A stretch of DNA of 10,163 bases from Phycisphaerae bacterium (GCA_022842805.1 JALHOX010000143.1:1-10163), one strand, 5' to 3'. Positions 1 through 6,790 are shown, counted from the stretch's first letter. Notes: generated by a model not told the origin, from the letters alone. Translations and numbers: made by a program.

Positions 1-291
1 GCCGTCGGCGCGAAATTCGATCACTTTCAGATCGCTGTAAACGAAGTCGCGGAATAGCTCGCCGGAGTCGACGCGCCACACGCCGACGGGCGACGGCTTG
101 GCGGGCGGGGTCGGCGCGGGGGCGCCCGGAGGGCCTTGCGGCCCGGCGGGGCCTTGCGGGCCTTGCGGACCTGCGGGACCGGGCGTGTCCTGACCGCCGA
201 CATTTCCTGGACCGTCGGGGTCGGCGGTCGGACAGCCGGCATTGGCGAACAACATGAGGCTGGTCGTCAGCAGAAGCATGGAGCGGCGCAA
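1..291 (-). CDS. Collagen-like lipoprotein, N-terminal part (runs off left edge)
   Basis: The gene reads leftwards from a TTG start at 291 and stays open to the window edge, giving 97 residues. The TTG is chosen because it is preceded by AGGAG (303-299, 7-base spacer). It also gives a leader (MRRSMLLLTTSLMLFANAGC) that matches, residue for residue in length, the leader of the divergent lipoprotein at 570. An ATG four codons later (279) would lose the Arg pair. Ala-Asn-Ala-Gly-Cys ending at Cys20 is a lipobox, so the protein should be a lipid-anchored envelope protein. Seven Gly-X-Y triplets (about residues 38-58) follow, then a Pro/Ala/Thr hinge, then a segment beginning Val-Gly-Val-Trp at about 69 and ending in Phe-Arg-Ala-Asp-Gly. 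That last piece resembles the opening of a small lipocalin-like beta-barrel, but it is too short to call. Function unknown. Confidence 0.8.
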   Translation of the reverse strand, partial: MRRSMLLLTTSLMLFANAGCPTADPDGPGNVGGQDTPGPAGPQGPQGPAGPQGPPGAPAPTPPAKPSPVGVWRVDSGELFRDFVYSDLKVIEFRADG

Positions 292-298
292 GTTCGTT

Positions 299-320
299 CT
301 CCTGCCGCAATCGCGGCGGC
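299..320 (-). promoter_or_regulatory. Hairpin abutting the Shine-Dalgarno of the TTG-started lipoprotein gene
   Basis: On the minus strand GCCGC (320-316) and GCGGC (308-304) form a 5-bp stem with a 7-base loop. The stem is followed without a gap by AGGAG (303-299). The same arrangement, with a longer stem, precedes the divergent paralogue. It may tune ribosome access. The arms are short and GC-rich, so chance pairing is possible. Confidence 0.4.
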
Positions 321-539
321 GAGTGTCATGTGGCCCGTCGTCGTGCGGCGGGCGGGAGCATGAGTGTTGATGCGCCGTCGCGGCGGGTTACTCACGCCGA
401 TCGTCCGCGATGAGCGATGGTGTCCTCGATGAATTGGAGCCGCGCGCCAAACCAGCGCCGCGTGAGTGAGTCTCCAACGCGTTCGGCGCATGGCCTCTCA
501 TGCACATCCCGCCGATGGTCGGTGGGCCGAGCATTATTC

Positions 540-564
540 GCCGCGGTCGATCCGCGGCAGGAGG
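540..564 (+). promoter_or_regulatory. Hairpin abutting the Shine-Dalgarno of the collagen/TSP3 lipoprotein gene
   Basis: GCCGCGG (540-546) and CCGCGGC (552-558) form a perfect 7-bp stem with loop TCGAT. AGGAGG (559-564) follows at once and lies 5 bases before the ATG at 570. This strong SD is what decides the ATG at 570 over the upstream in-frame ATG at 417. The stem ends exactly where the SD begins, as in the divergent paralogue. Confidence 0.5.
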
Positions 565-569
565 CCGAT

Positions 570-1979
570 ATGCGACGCTGCCTGTTTCTCTTCACGACTT
601 CACTGCTGTTTTTTGCAAACGCTGGTTGCCCGACCGCTGGCGATGATGGCAACGACGGCGCGCAGGGCATCCCCGGCCCCGCAGGTCCGCAGGGTCCGGG
701 CGGCGCGCAAGGGCCCGGCGGCGCGCCCGGACTTGATTGCTGGGATGTCAACGGCAACCGCGTCGGCGACGCGGCCGAAGACGTCAATCGCGATGGGGTG
801 TTTGACGCGCGAGACTGTGCCGCGCTGGTCGACCTCGATCTGGACGGCATTGATGACGTGCGCGACAACTGCCTGCTGCTGTCCAACGCGAACCAGACTG
901 ACGCCGACGGGGATCGCGTCGGCGACGCCTGCGACCGCTGCCCGGGCGTGAACGACGCGACGGACGCCAATTTGGATGGTGTGCCGGATTGCCTCGTGAG
1001 CGCTCGGCTGCTGATTGGTGTGAACCCGTTCGACACCGTGCGGCCCGGCGGCGTGCCGAACTTTGAGTTTGAGCTGACGGACGGCGCCGCTCATGTCTGG
1101 GATCTGGAATCTCGGGGATATGTGAGCGACGGTCGACACATCGGCAATGTGTTTGACGATGGCTTCGACGGCGGTTTTGAGCTCTACGTGGACGGCACGG
1201 AGTTTCCGTCGTTGACCAGCGCCGATCTGGAGGATGAGCGCGAAGTTGTCTACGGCCCGCGGACGGTGGCGGACCTGAGCGTGACGCGCAAAGTCTTCGT
1301 CTCCCCCACGCACGGCTTCGCCCGCTGGCTGACGATCGTGCAGAACACGACCAGCGAGTTTCGCGCTTGGGAGCTGGAGACCGTGGTGAATCACGGTTCG
1401 GACGAGTCAAACGATCTCGTCCTTCGCTCATCGAGCGGCGATCAGGCGATCGACAGCGGCGACACGTGGTGGGTGAACGCGCAGGATGCGAGCGAAGACC
1501 CGGCCGTTGGCGGATTTGTGGCCGCGGACGATCTGGAGAAAATCGGGGACGAAATCCATGCCAACTCGCTCGTCGTGCTGCCGCCCGGCGGACGCGCGAT
1601 CTACATCGGCTACCTCGCGATGCGCAGCCCGGTCGGTGGCCTGACGACGGGGAACAACGTGGCGGATCTTTTGGCGCTGATGAAGGAGCTTGAGTCATTC
1701 CCCATCGTTGCGCCGCAGTACCTCGAAGGTTTGAGCCAGGCCGAGTTGAACGGCCTCGGCAACTACGGCGGCAACGTCGCGATCGAAGGGAAGGTCGGGT
1801 CGGCCAAGGAGAGCGGCGAAGTGCTGATCCACAATTTGACCAACGGCCAGCAACGAACCGTCCGCGCCCGCCGCGACGGTAGTTGGTCGGCGGCAATCGC
1901 GGGCCAGACCGGCGACTCGATCCGTTTCGACACCGGACGTTACGTCGGCACGACGGTCGCCCCGGCAGCCGCCGAATAA
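570..1979 (+). CDS. Lipoprotein with collagen-like stalk and thrombospondin type-3-like repeats
   Basis: The protein has 469 residues. The frame stays open upstream to an ATG at 417, but the 570 start has AGGAGG 5 bases away and begins a clean leader (MRRCLFLFTTSLLFFANAGC) with lipobox Cys20. Collagen-like Gly-X-Y triplets cover residues 33-54. Residues 54-83 hold a Cys-Trp-Asp...Asn-Arg-Asp-Gly...Asp-Cys segment of EF-hand-like, calcium-loop character. Residues 88-141 are thrombospondin type-3-like (AspXAspXAspGly repeats, Asp-Asn-Cys, Gly-Asp-Ala-Cys-Asp), a calcium-binding fold in known families. A beta-rich region of unknown family spans about 145-395. A C-terminal domain at about 398-469 (Val-X-Ile-X-Gly...Asp-Gly-Ser-Trp-Ser) resembles an Ig-like or carboxypeptidase-regulatory-like fold. 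It is probably an outer-surface, calcium-stabilised protein. No enzymatic motif is visible. Promoter and terminator are not obvious. Confidence 0.88.
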   Translation: MRRCLFLFTTSLLFFANAGCPTAGDDGNDGAQGIPGPAGPQGPGGAQGPGGAPGLDCWDVNGNRVGDAAEDVNRDGVFDARDCAALVDLDLDGIDDVRDNCLLLSNANQTDADGDRVGDACDRCPGVNDATDANLDGVPDCLVSARLLIGVNPFDTVRPGGVPNFEFELTDGAAHVWDLESRGYVSDGRHIGNVFDDGFDGGFELYVDGTEFPSLTSADLEDEREVVYGPRTVADLSVTRKVFVSPTHGFARWLTIVQNTTSEFRAWELETVVNHGSDESNDLVLRSSSGDQAIDSGDTWWVNAQDASEDPAVGGFVAADDLEKIGDEIHANSLVVLPPGGRAIYIGYLAMRSPVGGLTTGNNVADLLALMKELESFPIVAPQYLEGLSQAELNGLGNYGGNVAIEGKVGSAKESGEVLIHNLTNGQQRTVRARRDGSWSAAIAGQTGDSIRFDTGRYVGTTVAPAAAE

Positions 1980-2219
1980 CTTTGGTTTTTAATTGCTCCC
2001 CCGCCGGGGTGGACAACGCCGCGTCGACGAGCGCGTTGGGACACGCCGGCGTTTTCGCCGGGCACGGCCGGCATCTACGAGTTTTTTCCGAATTCGCCGA
2101 TTTTGCGCGGTCGGTGGACGGTTTCCGCGTTAACTATACGTTGCGAGGATTCGCGCGGCGCGGATGGTCCGCGCGCTCGGCGAGCCGCATCGCGACGCCC
2201 GCGCCTGAGAGGATGGAAC

Positions 2220-4046
2220 ATGACCGAGTTTTTACAGTTCCCGCGTCTCCTTCTGCCGTGCGGCCTGGCGCTGCTCGCCCTTTCGACAGACAGCGCCGCC
2301 GACGTCATCTATGTGAACGCCGGTCAGACGACGGGCGCGAACAACGGCGCCAGTTGGGACGACGCGTTTCAAGGCCGGCTCGGCGTGCAGAACGCACTGC
2401 TGTCGGCCGCGAGCGGCGACGAAGTATGGGTCGCTGCGGGCGTCTACGCCCCGGCTCCGGCTAACGGCAGTTCAGCGATCGCGTTCGAACTGCCCTCCGG
2501 CGTGGCGCTGCTGGGCGGATTTGCGGGAGGTGAAACCGCGGCTGATCAGCGCGACCCGAGCGCGAACGTCTGCACGTTGACCGGCGATCTCAACTCCGGC
2601 GCGCCGCCGGCCCGCTTCAGTCACCAAGTTGTTCGCATCATTAACGGCGGCCTCGGCACGCAACTCGACGGCTTCGTGATTCGAGACGGCCGGGCGATCA
2701 GCGGCGCGGCCATCCCGATCGGCGGATGCGTGCTGGTCTCGGGCGGCCAACCGGCGATTCTGAACTGCACGATTTCCGATGGCGAAGCCGTGTTGCGCGG
2801 CGGCGGGCTGGGGATCATCGGCGGGGCCAACGCGCTGATTCAGGATTGCATATTCACTCGAAGCAAGACGAACTTTGGAGCCAACGCCTACAACGCCAAC
2901 AACAGCTTCGCGACCTTTCGGCGCTGCTCGTTTGTGGGGCTTTCGCTGATCACCGGCGGCAGCGCGGGGGTCGGCATTTACAACGGCAACCACACCGCGC
3001 CCGGAGACTTCGCAACGCTGACGGTGGAGGACTGCTACTTTTCGCTCGAAGAGCGGCAGTTCACCTGTCCCTCGGGTTTTGCGATTCACTCGGCCGGCCA
3101 GGGGCAGGTCACGATTCGCGACAGCCGCTTCATCAACAACAAGTCGTGCGGCGCGGGCGCGCTGCACCTCGACTGCTCGGCCCTGATCGACCGCTGCACC
3201 TTCGTCGGCAACGAAGGCCGCTTCGACGGTGGCGCGGCGATTTTCGCCTTCGACGGCGACATCAACGTCAGCAACTCGCTCTTCGCCGGCAACGACCGTG
3301 AGGGCTTCGCCACGATCAGCGTCGAAGGAAGACTGACGATGACCAATTGCACGCTCGTCGCCAACGGCAACACCATCCCCAACACGGCGGGCGGCGGCTT
3401 TCATCGCCTCTTTCATCTTCGCGGCGTCGGCCCGCACGCGATTCGCAACTCGATCATCTGGAACAACCAGTCCATCGACGGCCTCGCCAACGCGATCGTC
3501 TTTCTCGGTCAAAGCTCGATTCCCACCTTTGAGCGCTCGCTCATTCAGGCGTGGACCGGGCAATTTCCGGGGTCGAACAACTTCGCCGCTCCGCCGCTCT
3601 TTCGAGATGAACTCGGCGGCGACGGTTTGTCCGGCACGCTCGACGACGATCTGCGCCTGGCGGCCGGCTCGCCCGCAATCGATCGCGGCGACAACTTTTT
3701 TCTGCTGGGCGGTCCCGATCGAGACCTGAACGGAGGCGTGCGCTATCACGATGACCCGGCGGCGGCGGATCTCGGCGCGCCGCTCGGCGGCGCGATCGTC
3801 GATCTCGGCGCCTATGAGCGTCATCCGTTTTGCGACGGCGATACCAGCGGCCTTGGCGACGTGAACTGCGATTCGGTGATCAGCGTCGGCGACATCGCCG
3901 CCTTTGTGCTGGCGCTGACGGATCCGCTGCAATATCCGATCGCGATTCCCGGCTGCTCGCTGCTGCGGGCCGACCTGAACTGTGACGGCCTCGTCAGCGT
4001 CGGTGATATCGGCGGCTTTGTGGCGCTGCTGACCGGCGGCGCATAA
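2220..4046 (+). CDS. Secreted right-handed beta-helix protein with choice-of-anchor Q region and dockerin-like C-terminus
   Basis: The protein has 608 residues. The ATG at 2220 has GAGAGGA (2207-2213) in front and starts a typical signal peptide (Arg9, a leucine-rich core at 10-21, Ser-Ala-Ala at 25-27 as likely cleavage site). Upstream in-frame codons back to 2103 read as low-quality Arg-rich sequence. The mature protein opens with Ile-Tyr-Val-Asn-Ala, then shows repeated beta-helix rungs with Asn-Cys-Thr and Asp-Cys turns. Next comes the Gly-Ser-Pro-Ala-Ile-Asp...Asp-Leu-Gly-Ala-Tyr-Glu signature of choice-of-anchor Q proteins (about 475-534). Residues 535-608 carry two dockerin-like calcium loops (Asp-Val-Asn-Cys-Asp and Asp-Leu-Asn-Cys-Asp, each followed by Ser-Val-Gly-Asp-Ile). 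Related planctomycete proteins are secreted, and many beta-helix proteins act on or bind polysaccharides. No catalytic residues can be assigned here, so the substrate is unknown. Confidence 0.9.
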   Translation: MTEFLQFPRLLLPCGLALLALSTDSAADVIYVNAGQTTGANNGASWDDAFQGRLGVQNALLSAASGDEVWVAAGVYAPAPANGSSAIAFELPSGVALLGGFAGGETAADQRDPSANVCTLTGDLNSGAPPARFSHQVVRIINGGLGTQLDGFVIRDGRAISGAAIPIGGCVLVSGGQPAILNCTISDGEAVLRGGGLGIIGGANALIQDCIFTRSKTNFGANAYNANNSFATFRRCSFVGLSLITGGSAGVGIYNGNHTAPGDFATLTVEDCYFSLEERQFTCPSGFAIHSAGQGQVTIRDSRFINNKSCGAGALHLDCSALIDRCTFVGNEGRFDGGAAIFAFDGDINVSNSLFAGNDREGFATISVEGRLTMTNCTLVANGNTIPNTAGGGFHRLFHLRGVGPHAIRNSIIWNNQSIDGLANAIVFLGQSSIPTFERSLIQAWTGQFPGSNNFAAPPLFRDELGGDGLSGTLDDDLRLAAGSPAIDRGDNFFLLGGPDRDLNGGVRYHDDPAAADLGAPLGGAIVDLGAYERHPFCDGDTSGLGDVNCDSVISVGDIAAFVLALTDPLQYPIAIPGCSLLRADLNCDGLVSVGDIGGFVALLTGGA

Positions 4047-4197
4047 GTTCGTCCGCGGGGGATACGGGCGGCGCTCCGACGACCGGCGCGCCGTCGACCC
4101 GGCGGCCAGCCCCATCGACCCGATGCGCCCGCCGCTTCGGGCCGCCCTTCCCCCACGAATGGCACGCTCACGCCCGATTCGCCGCATGCGCTTGTGT

Positions 4198-4226
4198 TTG
4201 ACACTGCGCAGGACGCGCGCTAGTGT
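4198..4226 (+). promoter_or_regulatory. Sigma70-type promoter for the SH3b protein gene
   Basis: TTGACA (4198-4203) is a perfect -35 hexamer. It is separated by 17 bases from TAGTGT (4221-4226), a weak -10 with 3 of 6 matches. Transcription would start near 4233 and give a leader of about 40 bases before the ATG at 4274. The surrounding 60 bases are more AT-rich than the flanking coding DNA. The weak point is the -10. Confidence 0.55.
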
Positions 4227-4273
4227 TCGTGAAAATAAGCTATTTTTGCTTGGTTTGATTGGAGCGAACCGCC

Positions 4274-5860
4274 ATGTTGAACGGACTCATCATTGCCATC
4301 GCCGTGCTCGCGCTGCAAAGCGCCGGGCAACTGGTCCCGATTAGCGACATCGAAAAGACGTCCACGCCCGTTGCGGCGCCGACCTCCCCACCGCCGGCCG
4401 CTTCCCCCGCAGAAAGACCGAGCGGCATGTTGGCCGCGCTGACGTCGCCTTCGCCGACGGGCGGATTTTGGGTGCGCGTCGCCGCCGAGGAGCTTTTTGT
4501 CCGCTCTCGCGCCGACCTCAACAGCGAGCCGCTGACCACGGTGACGATGGACATGGTGCTGCGCGCGGTCGATCGTCAGCCGGGCTTCTTTCGCGTTGAG
4601 CCGCCGTCGGACTGCTTTAGCTACATCAAGGCCAGCTATGTGAAACGGCTGTCGGCGACGCAGGGCGTCACGACCGGCGACAACGTCAACGTGCGCGTCG
4701 GCAACGCCAAGCGCGGCCTCGACCCGCTAAAGCAGGAGCGTCAGCTCTCGCTGCCGCTGGGCGCCAAGGTCGACATCGTCGGCGAAGACCTGAACGGCGA
4801 GTGGATCAAGATTCGCCCGCCGGCGGGCGTCTACGGTTATGTCGCCTCCGACTATGTCGAGCAAATCAGCGATCAACAGGCGGCAAGCCTTGGTGCGAAA
4901 CTGCCGCCGGAGCGACGCATCGAGCTGCAGAGCGGCACGGTGGTCGATCGCCTGTCGTCGAGCGAGACTCCGCCGCGGGCCGACAGCGACGGCGACCTGG
5001 GCACATTCTCGCCCGCGGGCAGCGAGACCGGAGACGGGGCTTTGCCGGCGCTGGCGTCGACCGGCGGCACGACGAGCTCCCCCGCCAAGCCGAATGAAGT
5101 GGCAGGCACGGAGCTGGTGCCATTTTCGGATCTGGTCGCCGGTCGCGTCGGCAACGGATCCACCGGCACGCCGTCATCGCAGCCCAGCGGCGCGGCGATC
5201 ACGAGCTCCACGGAGATCACCAGCTCGGCCACACCCCTGACGACCTCGGGCGATCCGCAGACGCGGCTGGAGTGGATCTACAAGCTGTCGGAGGCGGAGC
5301 GGTACATTCAGGAAGAGGCCCAGCGCCCGCCGGCGGCTGCGGTGTGGGAAGTCGGCATTCAAAAGCTCGACCCGATCGCGCGGCAGACGTCGGAAAGCGA
5401 TCTGGCGAACATCGCGCAGCTCAAGATTCAGCAACTCAAGCAGCGCATTTCGAATCAGGAGTTTCTGCGCAAAGCCGAAGCCGCCACGACCGGCCCGGGC
5501 AGCTACAGCTTGATTCGCACGCAGGAAAGCTATCGCGCGAATTTTCGCGCCGGGTCGAGTTCGTTCCTCGGCGCGGGCACCAGTCCGCCCAGCACCAACT
5601 ATGACGCCCGCGGCATTCTGAAGATCAAGCCGGACCGCAGCACGGCCGACCAGGTGGGCCGGCCGCGGCTGATCGACCCCTTCACCAACGCTATCATCGC
5701 GTATCTCGACATCGGCGAGATGAAGATCGATCGGATGGAACACCGCTGGGTGGGCGTCCGCGGCACGCTGGGCGATGAGCCCGGCGGCATCAAAACCGTG
5801 CAAGTTCGGGATATCCAGGCCCTCACGAATACCGACATCGGCGTACAGCGCCCGCGTTGA
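4274..5860 (+). CDS. Exported protein with two SH3b domains and a C-terminal beta-domain
   Basis: The protein has 528 residues. The ATG at 4274 has GGAG (4261-4264) 9 bases ahead. A TTG at 4259 is in frame but overlaps that SD, so it is rejected. Residues 1-19 form a short hydrophobic signal peptide (Gln-Ser-Ala-Gly near the cut). SH3b domain 1 is at about 66-127 (Leu-Phe-Val-Arg-Ser...Tyr-Ile-Lys-Ala-Ser-Tyr-Val) and SH3b domain 2 at about 133-198 (Val-Asn-Val-Arg-Val...Gly-Tyr-Val-Ala-Ser-Asp-Tyr-Val). A Ser/Thr/Gly/Pro linker (about 200-325) leads to a helical segment (about 331-405), then a compact beta-rich domain (about 444-515) with Leu-Ile-Asp-Pro and Val-Gly-Val-Arg-Gly. Bacterial SH3b domains often bind cell-wall peptides, so a periplasmic wall-associated role is an inference. 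No catalytic domain is seen. Its stop overlaps the predicted promoter of the next gene. Confidence 0.9.
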   Translation: MLNGLIIAIAVLALQSAGQLVPISDIEKTSTPVAAPTSPPPAASPAERPSGMLAALTSPSPTGGFWVRVAAEELFVRSRADLNSEPLTTVTMDMVLRAVDRQPGFFRVEPPSDCFSYIKASYVKRLSATQGVTTGDNVNVRVGNAKRGLDPLKQERQLSLPLGAKVDIVGEDLNGEWIKIRPPAGVYGYVASDYVEQISDQQAASLGAKLPPERRIELQSGTVVDRLSSSETPPRADSDGDLGTFSPAGSETGDGALPALASTGGTTSSPAKPNEVAGTELVPFSDLVAGRVGNGSTGTPSSQPSGAAITSSTEITSSATPLTTSGDPQTRLEWIYKLSEAERYIQEEAQRPPAAAVWEVGIQKLDPIARQTSESDLANIAQLKIQQLKQRISNQEFLRKAEAATTGPGSYSLIRTQESYRANFRAGSSSFLGAGTSPPSTNYDARGILKIKPDRSTADQVGRPRLIDPFTNAIIAYLDIGEMKIDRMEHRWVGVRGTLGDEPGGIKTVQVRDIQALTNTDIGVQRPR

Positions 5861-5884
5861 CGGACGATTGGCGGCGTTTAGCAT
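5857..5884 (+). promoter_or_regulatory. Candidate promoter for the 60-residue small protein
   Basis: TTGACG (5857-5862, 5 of 6 matches) and TAGCAT (5879-5884, 4 of 6) are spaced by 16 bases. The -35 overlaps the stop codon of the SH3b gene. With the terminator at 6228 this would make the small gene a separate transcription unit with a leader of about 80 bases. Confidence 0.4.
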
Positions 5885-5969
5885 GTAGCAGAGCAAGTTC
5901 GCGGCGCGGCCGCGCACCAGCTTTTCACGCGGAAATCCGCTCCGCTCACGGACGACAGGAGACCGACTT

Positions 5970-6152
5970 ATGCAAAAGATGTCCACCCGCGCTCGCGCCT
6001 GGCTGCTCACCCTCAGCGCCGGGGCGGTGCTGCCGCAATTGACGAACTGCCTCAGCGATCAGCAGTTGACGCAAATTCTTCAAAGCGTCGTCGGCAGCGC
6101 GCTCAACACGATCGTGAACTCGATCATCACGAACGCCTTCCCGACGGCCTAA
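5970..6152 (+). CDS. Small exported, possibly lipid-anchored protein (60 aa)
   Basis: A 60-residue protein starts at ATG 5970, with CAGGAGA (5956-5962) 7 bases upstream, a good SD. The N-terminus (Arg-Ala-Arg-Ala-Trp-Leu-Leu, then a hydrophobic run to Leu-Thr-Asn-Cys at Cys27) looks like a signal peptide ending in an imperfect lipobox, since Asn replaces the usual Gly/Ala/Ser before Cys. After the cysteine, residues 28-60 form one predicted amphipathic helix rich in Gln, Ile, Leu and Val (Asp-Gln-Gln-Leu-Thr-Gln-Ile-Leu). Short proteins of this design are familiar in planctomycete genomes, but I know no assigned function. It has its own candidate promoter and a strong terminator, which argues that it is a real, independently expressed gene. 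Alternative reading: a single-pass membrane peptide. Confidence 0.75.
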   Translation: MQKMSTRARAWLLTLSAGAVLPQLTNCLSDQQLTQILQSVVGSALNTIVNSIITNAFPTA

Positions 6153-6227
6153 GCGATTCGCCCCAGGCGCGGGTGGCCGGGTCATCCGCGGCCGCGCGCG
6201 GGGCGCGCTTTGTGCGCGCGACATTCG

Positions 6228-6272
6228 AAAGGTCGGCCGCCTCGCAAGGCGCGGTCGACCTTTTTGATTTTT
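6228..6272 (+). terminator. Strong intrinsic terminator after the small exported protein
   Basis: The arms AAAGGTCGGCCGC (6228-6240) and GCGGTCGACCTTT (6251-6263) pair over 13 positions with one G-U wobble. The loop is 10 bases. The 3' arm runs straight into TTTTTGATTTTT (6261-6272). This ends the 5970-6152 transcript about 75 bases after its stop. On the opposite strand only a T3 run follows, so it is mainly one-directional. Confidence 0.85.
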
Positions 6273-6341
6273 CGCCCGCCGCTCGCCTCTGCGCTTCTCC
6301 GCCGCTTCACTTCGTCCCCCCTTCGCCCCTACGCTCCCGCC

Positions 6342-6764
6342 ATGAAACCCATCCACGCGCTCGTTCCGATGGCCCACGTATTCGACATCCACAAGTCCAT
6401 CGCGTTCTATCGCGACATGCTCGGCTTTGCGGTTCGAGGCACGGTCGAGAATCATGGGCGAACGGTGTGGGCCTCGCTCGAAAGCGGACTGGCACAGCTG
6501 ATGTTGGCGGCAGCCAGCGGGCCGGTGCCGCTCGAAGATCAAGCGATTCTGTTTTACCTCTACTCCAACGATGTTCACACGCTGCATCGCGACCTCATCA
6601 CGCGTGGGCTGACCGACGGCGGGCGTTACTGCGGAACGAATCCGCCGAATAGCGACGGGCGCTGCGTCGTGTTCGAGCCTACCTATCCGCCCTATATGCC
6701 CGAAGGCGAAATTCGCGTCGCCGATCCGGATGGATATTGCCTGTTGATCGGGCAATCGGGCTGA
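6342..6764 (+). CDS. VOC / glyoxalase-fold family protein
   Basis: This is a 140-residue single-module protein of the vicinal oxygen chelate (glyoxalase / bleomycin resistance / dioxygenase) superfamily. The N-terminal strand and helix read Val-Pro-Met-Ala-His-Val...Ser-Ile-Ala-Phe-Tyr-Arg-Asp-Met-Leu-Gly-Phe (residues about 7-28). The C-terminus has Val-Ala-Asp-Pro-Asp-Gly-Tyr-Cys-Leu-Leu-Ile-Gly-Gln. Classical metal-binding members end this strand with a Glu (Leu-X-Glu-Leu); here the position is Gly, so the metal site may be altered or lost. The ATG at 6342 is the first in a C-rich, purine-poor leader with no Shine-Dalgarno and no visible promoter. A Met ten codons in (6369) also lacks one. 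The substrate cannot be named from the sequence. It is cytoplasmic by absence of a signal peptide, and convergent with the gene at 6791. Confidence 0.85.
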   Translation: MKPIHALVPMAHVFDIHKSIAFYRDMLGFAVRGTVENHGRTVWASLESGLAQLMLAAASGPVPLEDQAILFYLYSNDVHTLHRDLITRGLTDGGRYCGTNPPNSDGRCVVFEPTYPPYMPEGEIRVADPDGYCLLIGQSG

Positions 6765-6790
6765 GGCCGATCGCGCCGACGCGGCGACCG

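Noticed and set aside
417..569. Upstream in-frame start at 417 for the collagen/TSP3 lipoprotein
   Set aside because: It would bury the signal peptide 51 residues inside the protein, and the start at 570 has a far better SD and a leader matched by its divergent paralogue.
392..1036. Long minus-strand open frame (214 codons) opposite the collagen/TSP3 lipoprotein gene
   Set aside because: It is Ser/Pro/Arg-rich, has no SD, and lies antisense to a well-supported gene; long empty frames are expected in high-GC coding DNA.
784..2016. 410-codon minus-strand open frame rich in Arg and Ser
   Set aside because: Shadow of the gene at 570-1979; composition is extreme and no domain is recognisable.
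2046..2061. CCGGCG-TTTT-CGCCGG hairpin after the TSP3 lipoprotein gene as a terminator
   Set aside because: Stem of only 6 bp and no T-run directly after it; the T6 at about 2082 is too far away.
4084..4093. CGGCGCGCCG palindrome after the beta-helix gene as a terminator
   Set aside because: No loop and no T-run; such GC palindromes are expected by chance here.
2472..4187. 571-codon minus-strand open frame under the beta-helix gene
   Set aside because: Ala/Arg/Val-rich mirror of a clear secreted-protein gene, no start signal, no domain.
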